Shown piece by piece: positions 23,462-34,531 of a stretch of DNA of 64,000 bases; positions within the stretch are counted from its first letter, which is position 1, and every line of letters starts with the position of its first letter. The position numbers and the translations under genes were made by a program. The DNA comes from Taenia hydatigena. Taxonomy: Eukaryota; Platyhelminthes; Cestoda; Cyclophyllidea; Taeniidae. The stretch spans positions 212,943 through 276,942 of the forward strand of contig JADWOT020000010.1 of NCBI GenBank assembly GCA_036345935.2, written 5' to 3'. Below the pieces are notes generated by a model. It did not search any database. It was not told the origin of the DNA and saw nothing but the letters and a program-made list of their open reading frames with translations.

Positions 23462-24214
23462 CCTCTCACTGCAAGATAACGCAAAAATCTGTCGGCAAAT
23501 GTTGGAGGATAAATCTATATTGACGCTACCGTTTGCAAAGTCAAATATCAATCTTGGCGCTATTTGTGGGCTAGAATTGTAAACTACGCTGCTTAATGAG
23601 CTGCTTTTGACTTCGGTCGAATTATTTTGCACAAAACTTGGCCAATTGAACAAACTCCTTTTCGAATGTTTCGTTGTTACAGCGCAGTTGATGGATGTCA
23701 GGCATATGTAGCGAAAAAATACCTTAGTTTGGATCTGGGTTAATTTGGGTTTGTAAAACTGTTAGACGTAAATCAAGTCCACAATGTCAATGGGGTGTCC
23801 GTGATGTAAATGACGAGGCTTAAAACGAAACCTCGAGGAGAGACTGACAAATAATTATCGTTTGCGATGCACATGCGGACACGCTTAAGCTTGATTAGCA
23901 GGCTTTAGCTCCGTATTCGCATGCACAAAATTGTATACTGGAAGGTGGGAAGTGAGACATGAATTCTTAACCATAGAAGCAGAACATGTCTTTGACAATT
24001 GTTTTGTTTTTAGGAAGATGAGTCCTGTTTTATTACCAATTTGCTGGTTTTGTTGGATCCTGCGATAATTATCTGTTAGGTATCGCGTATTAATAAAAAA
24101 GCCAATGGATTGAAAGGTCAAACCCACGTCGGGGGAGCTTATGACTGAACAGTTACTTTGGCTAAATGTCTGCCTTTGCTACTGGGCACCCACTACTCCC
24201 TGTTTACTCATCAC
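23462..24214. other. No gene seen
   Basis: Only an unrecognised 80-codon minus frame (23885-24127). No repeats of other window sequence were noticed. Confidence 0.4.
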
Positions 24215-24560
24215 CTCATGAGAGGAGGTACAAACACCACTCGTAGGTTGGGATGTTACCTAAACCTAAAGCAATACGGATTTTTAGAGATGAGAAGGGA
24301 ATGGGGTTTTATGATTGGCTAGAGGGCAAGTGACAGGTTACTTGGAGTTGACAACGAAAATCCAGGCGCGCCTCCATCATTTATAACCCCTTGGCTGAAT
24401 CTAAGAGCCAATTGTAGGAAAGGAATCAAGGACACGAGATATAATAGCCATTAAAATGGCAAAAAACAGGTAAAAAGACGAGTCCACCGAACCTCGGTCT
24501 GCCCGATTGATTAACCACCGCGCCTCCCTCAAAGTAGACTATTTCCGGACTAGAGCGTAC
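24215..24560. repeat. Dispersed repeat, copy at 24 kb
   Basis: Similar in the same orientation to 56150-56500. Shared blocks include the tract around 24300-24345, with GATTGGCTAGAGGG, then GTGACAGGTTAC against TGTCAGGCTAC. Well diverged, no coding content. Confidence 0.45.
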
Positions 24561-26869
24561 ATGCAACATCGGCTTGAGCTCAGTCCATCTCCAATCGTTC
24601 GCACTCGTAGGATGTTATGCCAACAATTCAGCATTATTTGATTTCGCCATCATGCCTGAAGCTTGGTGCAATTCAATAACATCTACCATCCCTACGTCTG
24701 GAATATTCAGCACAAAAACATCACGTCGCGCAGGCGGTATGCGAGAAAACCGCGTGATTTTAGAAATGCTGACTCAGCCACAATGAGCATACTCGCCGAT
24801 GGTGGTGGTGTCCACTTACACGCATGCAAAGACGCACTGTTTATAAAGGCGGCCATTAGCAAAGCAGAGAGACAAAACTTTGTAGTAGCAGAAAATATTT
24901 TTGCAGATAAATACAAAACCTTGCTTTCTTTGAAGCAATCTGCATCCCATTGTGTCGTGCGGTTCATTCACTAATTGGATATGATTAGGCACACTCATTT
25001 CCTTTAGCACTTGCATCCACTAATTTGTCTGGCTCTTTACGCTCTATTTTGTGTCCCTTCTTACATTGCTGTATGCATGCGTGGAACCAAAATAACACGT
25101 CGAACTTGTCTTTAAGTCATTTGTTGCCGTCCGCCACGGACCGTGCTAGATTTATTGAATTATCGTGTGTGAAGCTTAAATGTTTGATAAGATGCTGACA
25201 TCATACCACTTACTGCTATTTGCACTAGACCAGGTCTCCAGCTAATCGTACATTTATCAGTGGCATCACATTACGAACCACATAAAATTCATTAATTGTT
25301 TTAGGCCAAGCAAGCTAGTATTGCGTGCGCGTGGTAAACGCCGCCAATCGTAAGGAATTAAAGTAACCGAACGCATTGTAAAAATAAAAAGAACCACTGA
25401 TTGTTAAACATTCTGTTAGTAAATGGTAGGAGAACCAGTCAAACTGAGGCTTCTAATGATGTGCGGATGCTTCAGAATGCCTCAAGTGGGTCAATCGAAG
25501 CAGGTTCGCCCAGTAGTTCAGCGTACCTAATAGGGAGTGAATAAATTGATATGCGTGCAAGTGATCTAAGAACATATTTTGTGCCGCGTTGCGCTAGTGG
25601 CTCATTCAAATCATTTTTTGCACTTCGCGAATTTCTGCATTGTTACAAAAATCTCTGTCAAGACAAGCATCTCGTTGGTGAACAGCGAAACTTCACACAA
25701 ACTACTGACAACTGCCACAAAGAGATCACGGAAATCGAGCATCGCATAAATATTTCTAGTTATAAACCCAGTGTTTTCTTCCAGCGGCTGACATCAGAGA
25801 GCTAGCACAGATGTTTGGTGTGAAGTCATGTTCATAGTACTACCTGACTAACTTTCAGAATGACCCATAACTCCATGTGCGATGTGCACTGCCTTAGGTT
25901 TCGATGACAAAATAGGAGCCAGTCTTTCACCAGCGTCAGTGGTCTGCTCCATATTTCTAATTTAAGATCATTCTGCATCTTATCAAGTCTCCGAGAAGCC
26001 ATTGAGCCAGAGTAAGGTAAAATTTCACGGAGCCAGTTAAACTTGTCCGAGAAGCATTATCAAGCTGAAAAATTGATGGCATTTAGGCATAGGTGTAGAT
26101 TGCTTTCGCTGCGGTCGCTGGTGTCCACATCAAAACTAGAATTATGGAGTCATCAGTCCTTATCAATGCTACTGACAACGATGCAATGACGAAATCGGTG
26201 TTTTTGGCGAGAATGGATTTTACAAAGTGAATCCGGTATGCATCTGAATGGCCGATCGCGTTCTTCTCATCCATTAGGCCATTAAGTAATCCGCTTAATA
26301 ATTAGCCCTAAGATGTGCGCGCGGTGCGGTGTCACCATTATTGGCATAGCGACGAAGGCATAGCATTGAGGGTAGACACTTCTGAAAAGCTAGTCAGTAA
26401 GTGAAACACTGCTGCGGGCAACGGAGATTGGTGGCATTAAATGAACAAATTAGAAGTGTTGTATGTAAGTAATGTGCAATTGTTAACGAAGATTTGGTTA
26501 CTATACTAGAACATGAGAAGTATATTGGGCAAGGCACTTTGAGATAACAGGCTTGTAGTTTGTGGGCTTTTACTCCACCGTTAATCGGTCCTTACCTTGC
26601 ATTTTTGTACGGTGGGTATTGATGCAGCTCGGTCTTCAAGCTGTCATTGTTTGGCCGGTCCTACAGGGGTCTAAAAATGATGAAAAGTAGTGGAAAGGTT
26701 GTGGATAGACCAGACATCACTGGGTGTAAAAGACCCATCACTCTCAACTATCATGGCAAGTTATGGCAAGGACTTAAACAAATTGCAAGATAGAGGTAAG
26801 ATGCTCCTACAAATTGGAGAATATATCAATACATAGCAGTTACTGAAGCCGTGCAACACATTTCGCTCC

Positions 26870-27235
26870 GTTTTGGGAGTAAAAGTACACCAATGACACC
26901 AATGCTACTGCATCCACGACCCAAAGCAACAAATGGCAGACTTTCAGTTCAAGAACAATCAGAGAAACACTGCTACACGCAAGCAATTGCATTGCTAGCA
27001 TTTTAATTGTTCTCTACTCCTTTGAAATGCACGATTTCGACTGCTATTACTCCGACTTGAATGATGGCTTTGAATTGCTCTAGATGGCTGCCACCAAGTG
27101 TGCTTGTAGATAAATATGCATCCTTAATCGCGCGCATTGGTTCTGACTCGTTGAAGCTGGCTTGGTCGATAGACCCATTCACACAAAACCCTAGTTTGCC
27201 TAATTTTAAGCGTTTGTCACGCTAAGAAGTAGCTC
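26870..27235 (+). repeat. Remnant of second sequence family, tandem unit 1
   Basis: 26876-26960 aligns with 50801-50880 (GGGAGTAAAAGTACACCAATGACACC against ATGAGTAAATGTGCACCAAAGACGCC in shorter pieces), and 27125-27180 aligns with the GGTTCTGACTCG...GGTCGATAGAC block at 51110-51150. No open frame survives. It directly precedes the zinc-finger remnant. Confidence 0.4.
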
Positions 27236-27264
27236 ACCCATAGAGACTCTTTTCCACCTATCTG

Positions 27265-27900
27265 TGCTACAATGTCATGGAAATCTAGTGACCATCAATT
27301 CTATTTGATGAGGAGAGAATAACGCACTATACTAAAATAGGTCATTTAGCAAAGGTTGTAATGCCAAGAAGTTTTTGATTTTTTTGTAATTTGTTTAGTT
27401 ATTGATCGCCTTACCATAAAGGGTATAAAGGGCTGACAGTGCATACAATTGTGCTGGGTACTATGAAGAGTATAATGACTAGGATAGAAGGCATTAATTT
27501 CCCTGCGCCACAGTGATAGCTATTCACAGCACATCCTTGGCAATTAAATGCCACGCAATGACACACTTGGATAGGATTCATTGCAATAAGCTATTTACGG
27601 CATTTTGCATTCCTTTTTTCAAGAATGAAAATGTATTCTTGACAAAGCGCTCGAGAATTTAAAAAAAAATCCAAGGGTTAAGGAAGCATAGAGAGCTATA
27701 AGTGTGCCCTGATTAAGGACAGAGAAGTAGGAAGTACCGCTGCATTATCCGCGGATTTAATTTTGACCGAATGGATGTGATTTTATTCCAACTAAACGAA
27801 CTGTCATTGACAGGTTGCAATTTCGTCTTCTACGTGCTGCGTTCGGTCCAAAAGGCTATTGTCTCAATAATGCAAATAAAGAGGAGAGTGCCTCGTCTTT
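27265..27900 (+). pseudogene. Zinc-finger pseudogene, tandem unit 1
   Basis: Plus-strand remnant in exon order. 27265-27345 matches the exon 3 tail and following intron of the pseudogene at 19170-20131. 27490-27565 matches the end of exon 4 (TGCGCCACAGTGATAGC, then GCCACGCAATGACACACTTGG). 27735-27900 matches exon 5. Finger 3 keeps CII but the second cysteine is arginine and the first histidine is glutamine. A frameshift separates it from VIDRLQFRLLRAAFGPKGY. The middle of exon 4 is deleted. It stands opposite in strand to the intact gene 3.3 kb downstream. Confidence 0.65.
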
Positions 27901-28824
27901 CATTGCAAAGTAATACAAATGACACTGACAATATATAAGGATAGGTGTGCTATTTGTCTATTTCCCGTCATTAAAAATGTCCCAGCAAGATTTTGAAGCA
28001 CAAAAGCGAAGGAAGGGAAGTTCTACTCAAAAGTGCTGCTAAGCATTGATTGTTTCTGGTGACGCCCCTCATCGAAATCATCATTACTTTAATCGTGTAG
28101 AAAGTATTCTAGAACAGTGCAAATTGATCCATGTAGATTGGCTTGCGCGACATCAAGAAGCACTGTGCATGGTGCATTAATTAGTCTTAAGGAAAATTTA
28201 ACTAGTCGTCGCAATCAAAAGACGGATATTTAAATGCATCACACATCATAGGAGTTTTTCTTTTCCTTATTATAATAGAGAATTTTTATTAAACTGGTGC
28301 AGAGGGGTCGAGAAACGGGTAAGATTTTCTCGTTGCTGTAACAGTTCTGGTGAACTAATTAGGTCTGCTCCTTGCTCGTGAATAAATGAAACACACGTCA
28401 GCAGTTAGCTAAGCAGCATTTAGGTTCCATTAAACTCATGTCTAAGCAGGCGCCATTGTAAAACTGATCCATTTAAGAAAAAATAGATAACTTGTACATC
28501 CACATTTAAATCCACTTAAATTTAGAGGCCTTAAGCCGGTTACGCTCTCGGATCACAGATATGAAGAAAGATAACACCTCTTAGCGTAGTTTATGCATTT
28601 TCCTCCAATATTTTTCAGGGTAATATAGGCAAAGTGCACCTGATGCAAAATAAGGTAGCGTCAATTATGATGCATGCAGATATTATTGGCAAAGATTACA
28701 GGAAGTAAGTAGTAAGCAATACGGAAGCAGGTTAGTTAAGCGAACAAGCTATTGCGTTTTGTGCTACACGTAGTTACCCAAGAGTTTATTGATGAAGAAT
28801 CTTTTTCTTTATATCCAACACCAG

Positions 28825-28909
28825 TAGTAGTATTGATGACAGCGGTGGTGGAACCAACTATTTTGAAAACGAAAGCCAGCTGATTGATCAGCAGATCGAT
28901 TGGTTTCTC
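28825..28909 (+). CDS. Candidate orphan exon, tandem unit 1
   Basis: An 85-base stretch bounded by a pyrimidine-rich acceptor (CTTTTTCTTTATATCC...CACCAG, ending 28824) and a GTAAGC donor at 28910. One frame reads SSIDDSGGGTNYFENESQL, then IDQQIDWFL. This acidic, low-bias peptide looks protein-like, unlike the random frames around it. I do not recognise the family. It may be a fragment of a captured gene. No neighbouring exons were found, and the third copy has lost this region by deletion. Confidence 0.25.
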
Positions 28910-31244
28910 GTAAGCAGGTGGATTAATCTGTAGGACTCAGAGGATTCCACAGTGATTAGGCACGTTAGTAGCACCTCAAGATGCTAGTGCAATGGAGGTG
29001 CAAATTGACGGCATGTGTGCGCTTTTGGCCATCCTTCATTGGGCAGCGCTGCCAAAAATGGCTACGACAAAGAGAACTCACGTAGAAGATCGCCGCTAAG
29101 CAGCATGAAGCAGTAAGAAGACATTAGATAAAGTGGATCCAGAGGCAAGAAACAGTTAGTCCATGTGTCATCGCAAATGACTGAGAGATAAAACTTCCAT
29201 TGATGCGCTTTTGCTCGTGATGCTCCAAGTCAATTTTATCGTTGAATCGTTGCAGACCTGCTATGCAGGCCTACCTTAGTAACCCTGCACCACAAAAAGT
29301 GCGTTTTATTTCAGGACGAGGATTCTTCGCCAAATCACACGCTCTACTCGCACAGCCACCTTTCACCTGGCATCAACGCGTCAAAATTTAAAGCGCATTC
29401 TGTGGTTTGCCTGCTGCTAAATAATAAATTTGCCAAATAGCCCTAATAACTGCTACAACGCATTCACGTCTGCCATGCACCTCACTGCATTTTAAATTTA
29501 GACCCGTTAACTGTCGCTTTAGCCACAGGCATGGTGCTTAGCAATAAAATCACCGTCATTAAGGAATGCTGGTCAGTAGTCGCATTGTCTAAGCATCCTC
29601 TGTTGAGCTACTTCAAGTGTCGTGCTAACAATTTGTAGGGATTGATGACCAAAGTTCTTCACCTACATTAAAAGCATCGATTTGTTCTAAGCGGTATTTA
29701 GATAGAGGAGCTTTCCTCATTTGACTTTTACGCTTTTCCTCTCACTCCAAGTCATTTATCGATAAAAATACCACTCTCATCACAACGCCTTTAAGTGAGA
29801 CGTTCCTCAACGTGCTTGTCATTTCTTGCTGCCATTTTTTCAACAGCATCTTTTTGCTTTGTGAGCGCACAGGGTAGCAAAGAAGACCGTAGCGCCTACT
29901 TTCACTGAAGTTTTGTTGTCTTTGCGATTCGCGATGCCATACCAAAGAATTCCTCACTTATGACGAAATAGTTGTCAAACGGAGTAACACTTGCTGTGAG
30001 GGTGAGGTGTCGAAGGTGCTTAGTAAATAAAATAATAGTCCTTTGTATCAACATAGTGAGTGGCAAATCAAATGGATCATTCCGTAGGATGCGAAACAAT
30101 CCAGAACCAAACTAACATAATGAAAGCTTAAGGAACGGTTGGGCATGAAGTGAGCGATGAAGATATTGTGCACTAACCTTGGCGAATCCAGTCACTTCAC
30201 CTCGATGGCTAATTTCTGTCGTCACATTAACACTGCTTTAATAGGACAACCTGATTACGTGACTTCACCAGCATTGATTGGAATCAAGGTGTTACGTGTT
30301 TGCGTCGTGCAATTATTGAATTATCATGGCTACATGCCGCTCCATGCATCCGGAACTTTCAGATGTTTAAAAGCATTTGCATTGTTTCTTGATAGATATG
30401 GCTGGTGCATCACCGCAGTGCATTCCTTAGCTTAGCTTCGATCCTCACTACGTGTACAATGTTGTGCCAGTGGTCACAACTCCTACTCAAGTGATTCTTG
30501 TGTGTGGGAGCGTCACTGTTAACAGCCTGCTCTAAGCTACCACGAGAGCAAAGTACTTGGAACGTAAGTTATTAATGTCAGCAAAATAGTACGTGCACGA
30601 AGTAAAATCTGCAGTGAGCTTGCGTGCTCCTAGCCAAGAAAGGTGTCTAACGGTCGTTAACCACCCATCTCCACTTCACAGGTTGAAAGCACTCTACCTG
30701 AAATTGAATGGCAGAGAGCATGACACTGAAGCATGCCTTCTGATGGTGTTTACTAATACAAGAAGCCACAATACGTTACTTGAGTCCACGTGTGACTACA
30801 TGTGCATCGCAAAGAATGACTGTTTGTCAGCTCTCTGTGAGACTCCCACGCATCTCTACTACCCGATTGACGTTGGTGCATGTGATTTAGGCTCACCTTT
30901 TCCACAAAGTGGACTTCCTTAGTTGCGAAACTATGATGGATTTCTTTCCATTTCTATCTGATATCTTTCAACTACGGTGTAGTAGTGCAATATGCGAAGC
31001 AAAATGCGGTTTATTTAGCCAAGTTTTTGCAAAAAAGACTTTAAAGAATGCAAAAAGCAGGCTATTTAAATAGAAAGAATAGCTCTTTCTTATCACATCA
31101 AATTAGACTTGCGATTCTAGCCTATAAATGTCGTTAATGCAGGCGTTTTACTTTACGAAAAATTGGACCGAAATAAATCCATATCCCGAAATTCGCTGAC
31201 AGAATTCGCATTACCACGCAACGAAAGAATAAGCATTTTTCATT

Positions 31245-32413
31245 TTATCGGCAAATTTTGAGACGATAGCCCATGGGATCGAATGCAGCACGCAGAAGTT
31301 GAAGACGCAACCGGTTAATGACATCTCGTTCGGTGGGATGCTGCTGTTCCGTGTGGAATAACACTACATCCAACCGGTCAAATGTAAATCTGCAAATAGT
31401 GCACTGGTAATCTTTGCTACCCTGTTCTTTAGCAGGGCACTCTTGTTGCTCTTCGGGTTCAGGGAATTCAGGAGGCTCTAGGTTCATGGGCCTTCTGCAC
31501 TTTTCTTCAAATATCGGGCTTGACGCTGTTGGCAAAGTTCTGTCTTTGGAAGAAAACAAACGTATAAAGTGTGTTTTAGTGCCTAAACGGAATGAATAAA
31601 GAACACCGGCTACAATCACACCTTACCTAAGTGTGCCATTGTATGACGAGCCGTGTCCGTAAGTGTGCTGAAACCCTCGAGGCAAAGCACGCAGATGTAG
31701 AACTTGCAACCGCTATGACGCAGGAGGTGCCGGTGCATCTTGCTTAAGTCGCTGTGCTCTTTGCCACACACAGTGCATTTGTATCTATCATTTGTCTTCT
31801 CACCTTCCAGGACAGAACAAATTAAAGAGAAAAAAACTGCATAAAAAGGAAGATTTTTCTTTGACGGTAAGCAATAGTGCATTAACTGGCATATTTTAGC
31901 ATACTACATCATATTTTAGATGAGAATGACTTCGCAGGTGCTACAATACACGGCTTCACACCATAGATGCGTACAGAACAAATCCATGAGGTACTTTAGC
32001 TGCATCTCTCGGTCAGCTACAAATGGATTCTTGATGGCTTCCCCACGAAGGACGTATTTGAGTCGGGAATCCTTGCTTTTAAGCATCTTCTAATGTAAAT
32101 ACAGATAAAATAATTGCAAAATCTAGTTAAAGGCATGCGACTGATGTCAAATTGCGCACTTGCCTCTATCGTGTCGAGGAAACCAATCTTGTCTTTAGGA
32201 TGGATAGCAAGTGCTTCGATTATTCTTTTTACGTCTTCCATTTCCTCGTTAGAACCTGTAATTTAGGCATCCAAAGCCTCGATTTGCTTTTACACATTTT
32301 CTCTAAGCCTCGAGAAATACAAGTAAAACTTACGCAAACCATGAAGCATCTCTTATTTGGCACATTTATGCTGTCTTACCTTCCTCATGCTTTGCTTCTC
32401 GACCTCGGCTCAT
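31245..32413 (-). CDS. Intact five-exon, three-finger C2H2 zinc-finger gene, tandem unit 1
   Basis: Exons (minus strand): 32413-32380, 32255-32164, 32089-31960, 31803-31627, 31543-31245; 732 coding bases, 243 residues. Start ATG at 32413 (an adjacent ATG at 32416 is also in frame). Introns: GTAAGA-ACAG, GCAAGT-TTAG (a GC-AG intron), GTGAAG-GGAAG, GTAAGG-CAAAG. Phases are 1, 0, 1, 1 and all join in frame. Residues 1-94 form a charged, probably helical region with no known domain (EEMEDVKRIIEAL, DKIGFLDTIEKML, ADREMQLKYLMDL). Fingers: C95/C98/H111/H115, C123/C126/H139/H143 and, after an acidic proline-rich linker, C192/C195/H208/H213. The C-terminus is the conserved RLRLQLLRAAFDP. Likely a nuclear nucleic-acid-binding protein with unknown targets. 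Exon lengths 130, 177 and 299 recur in other copies, which strongly supports the model. An extra 5' exon is possible because CTTTAAAG precedes the ATG. Confidence 0.82.
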
Positions 32414-34531
32414 CATCTTTAAAGTTGGGTGAATGAACATCGTTTCCATCCCTCGTAATGCTGACCATGCAAGCTAATCTTACTCGTGGAACCTCAATTT
32501 GCTCCAATTAAAGTGGTAAAAATTATGCATTGCAGTTTGAAAGCGTCCTGTTTATTCAACGTCCAACGTTTCACAGTTGAATACTGATATTCCTGGACCA
32601 GTTAACTAAGTGCGCCAACAGTTGTTTCGCGTTCCAATGTAGAAGGCGTGCAAACCATAAGACGTGCGGGTGCCATCCAATGTGTTTCCATTATCCCCAC
32701 TCGTTTATATATTCATAAAAAATAGTTGAACACTCCGCGTTTTGTGGAGACAGCTTTGACTAATAAAGCAAAAAGCCGATCCCGCCTCAAAAAAATTGAT
32801 AAGCTATCAATTACTTAAAGCTAAGCTACCGACTGATCTGAATAGCATTCAAACAGCGCTTAATTTGCCATCGTTTATTGGCATTATTTCTTCCGTCGAA
32901 GCCTCGGCATTGCAAACGTACACAAGGTAGACCAGTTTTGCGAGTAGGAGCGGTGTTCCTAGTTGGCTGTCAATAATAAAATGCAGCCGGTCTTTCCTAG
33001 GTAACTCTTGCAGCATGTTGCACTCTTCGCCTGTGTCACTTATCCAATTTTCGCATTTCACTAACTAAAAGAGTCCTCTTGGAATTGGTGCACTAGTGCT
33101 TGGAATTGCAATCTCTTGGCTATATTCTTATGCCATCCTAAACCCTTTGAAGTTAAGGCAGCACAATTTATTGTTGACGGAATGCAATGACTTGCACAGA
33201 ATTATCTTGCTCATGCAAAATGCCAAACGGGTTTAAGTATAAGTAATCAAACTGGGGCATAGGTAGGAATGCCAATGCTTGCATGACACTACATGCGAAT
33301 CAGGATCAACACTGACGCACTTTGAAAAATGGTAAATACTTATCGCTCACTATAACAATGGGCTTGAGATAGGAAGACCATGGTTACCTACTATTTGATA
33401 GTAAAAAGCAATTTCCAATGGCGTATGCAGAGGCCATATGTAAAGGGACAACATGGAACAACGCCTAAAGGACGAGAGGACTATCATTTATACTCCGTTC
33501 GAATGTTTGCTTAGAATGAGAAGCATTCGATGAAAACAGGAACCCCTTAGCAAATCAATCTCTACCTAAAGACACTGTAGGGGAGATATACTGCAAAGCT
33601 GCCAAACGCGACTGACGCAAAAGTTTAATATCCTTTTAGAACTGCTTGGTTGCTGCAAAGCACTAGATTAAATAAGGAAAAAAAGTAACTACATTGCGAT
33701 CCTGAAACGCACGTGCATATATGAAGACCGCGCACAGATCACTACACGAGTAACATCGAAAGTATTCGCTTTATGACGAAATATTGTAAAACTATATCTA
33801 GTAACTAAAGCAAATAGTTCTGCATCATACAGAGACCAGTCGCAAATTATTTATGCTGGTAACAAAGTTAGAACACATCCGTAACTTAAAATTTCGGACT
33901 TCTTAAGCCGATGAGAAGCGGTGCACCTATTTAAAAGTGCACGACCAGCGAACAAATCGTATTTGCTACGTGTCCACCTAAATAGTTGTTTCCAATGATC
34001 TCCTTTTCATGGAATGTTTCCATCCATTTTCATGTATTTGCCAATGCATTTGCAGGCTTTAATAGTATAAGGTAAAATAATGGGGTCGGTGTGATATACA
34101 ACTAAAGGCATCAGCGATTGCATATAACAAAGCTTTTTGCAGTGTTCTTTAATATTGGCAGCCCTTTCTTAATATGGAGTTACAGTACATACAACCATCA
34201 CTTGCTAAAATGCGTAGATAGGGATATAATTGGGAAAAGCATAATTTTTCGGATTCCATCCTGCAAAGCAAAGACAAATATGGAAGGCTGTTTTCTAAAA
34301 TATGTACCTATTCATCGAGCAACGGGTCGTTGTTTTTTTAATTACCCTTGAACGGCCAATATTTTGCTCGTTTTATCAAGCAATTGAGGGTAAAATTTGC
34401 TTGAAGGTGCTTCTAGACTTGCAGAATCTACGATTTTTCATGCCTCTAGATTTTAGCGTAAGCAGAATGATTAAACTATCTGTCATGACATCGCGCTGAC
34501 AACCGGTGTTAGTGGTGACGGAGGCTGTACG
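32414..34531. other. 3' third of tandem unit 1, no gene supported
   Basis: From about 32590 this sequence occurs only in the two tandem units; in the third copy and near 20.4 kb the corresponding place holds other sequence followed by the second family. Frames such as 32849-33061 (-), 34118-34351 (+) and 34302-34499 (+) are unrecognised. The one unit difference inside 32849-33061 would be silent, which is too little to argue for coding. Confidence 0.4.

Larger units (their letters stand above)
24920..28266 (+). repeat. Inverted repeat, right arm
   Basis: Partner of 14047-17393. The first 402 bases (24920-25321) lie outside the tandem unit and the rest lies inside tandem copy 1. The inverted duplication therefore includes flanking sequence that the tandem duplication did not copy, which makes them two separate events. 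Confidence 0.95.
25322..34531 (+). repeat. Tandem segmental duplication, unit 1 (9,210 bases)
   Basis: Every position recurs 9,210 bases downstream in 34532-43741. Only three differences were noticed: 30557 T against 39767 G, 30685 G against 39895 A, 32930 G against 42140 A. The left edge follows GCTAGTAT at 25321. The unit-to-unit join reads GGCTGTACG|TGCGTGCGCGTGG. The unit carries, in order: remnants of the second family, an old zinc-finger pseudogene (+), a candidate orphan exon (+), the intact zinc-finger gene (-) and about 2.1 kb without recognised content. Confidence 0.97.

Noticed and set aside
30157..30435. 92-codon plus frame conserved in three copies (also 39367-39645 and 46917-47183)
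   Set aside because: The third copy differs mostly by amino-acid-changing substitutions and loses a few codons; the start and stop fall in near-identical tracts. No domain or splice support, so conservation is explained by recent duplication.
30593..30922. 109-codon plus frame repeated at 39803 and truncated at 47341-47607
   Set aside because: The starts are not ATG, the third copy has a stop, and the near-identity comes from a shared recent tract. Nothing indicates coding.
31620..31882. Reading zinc-finger exon 4 as starting at an ATG in 31882 with its own leader
   Set aside because: The leader is intronic: the CTGGAAG acceptor at 31804 with the GTGAAG donor at 31959 joins exon 3 in frame, and the same spacing recurs in other copies.
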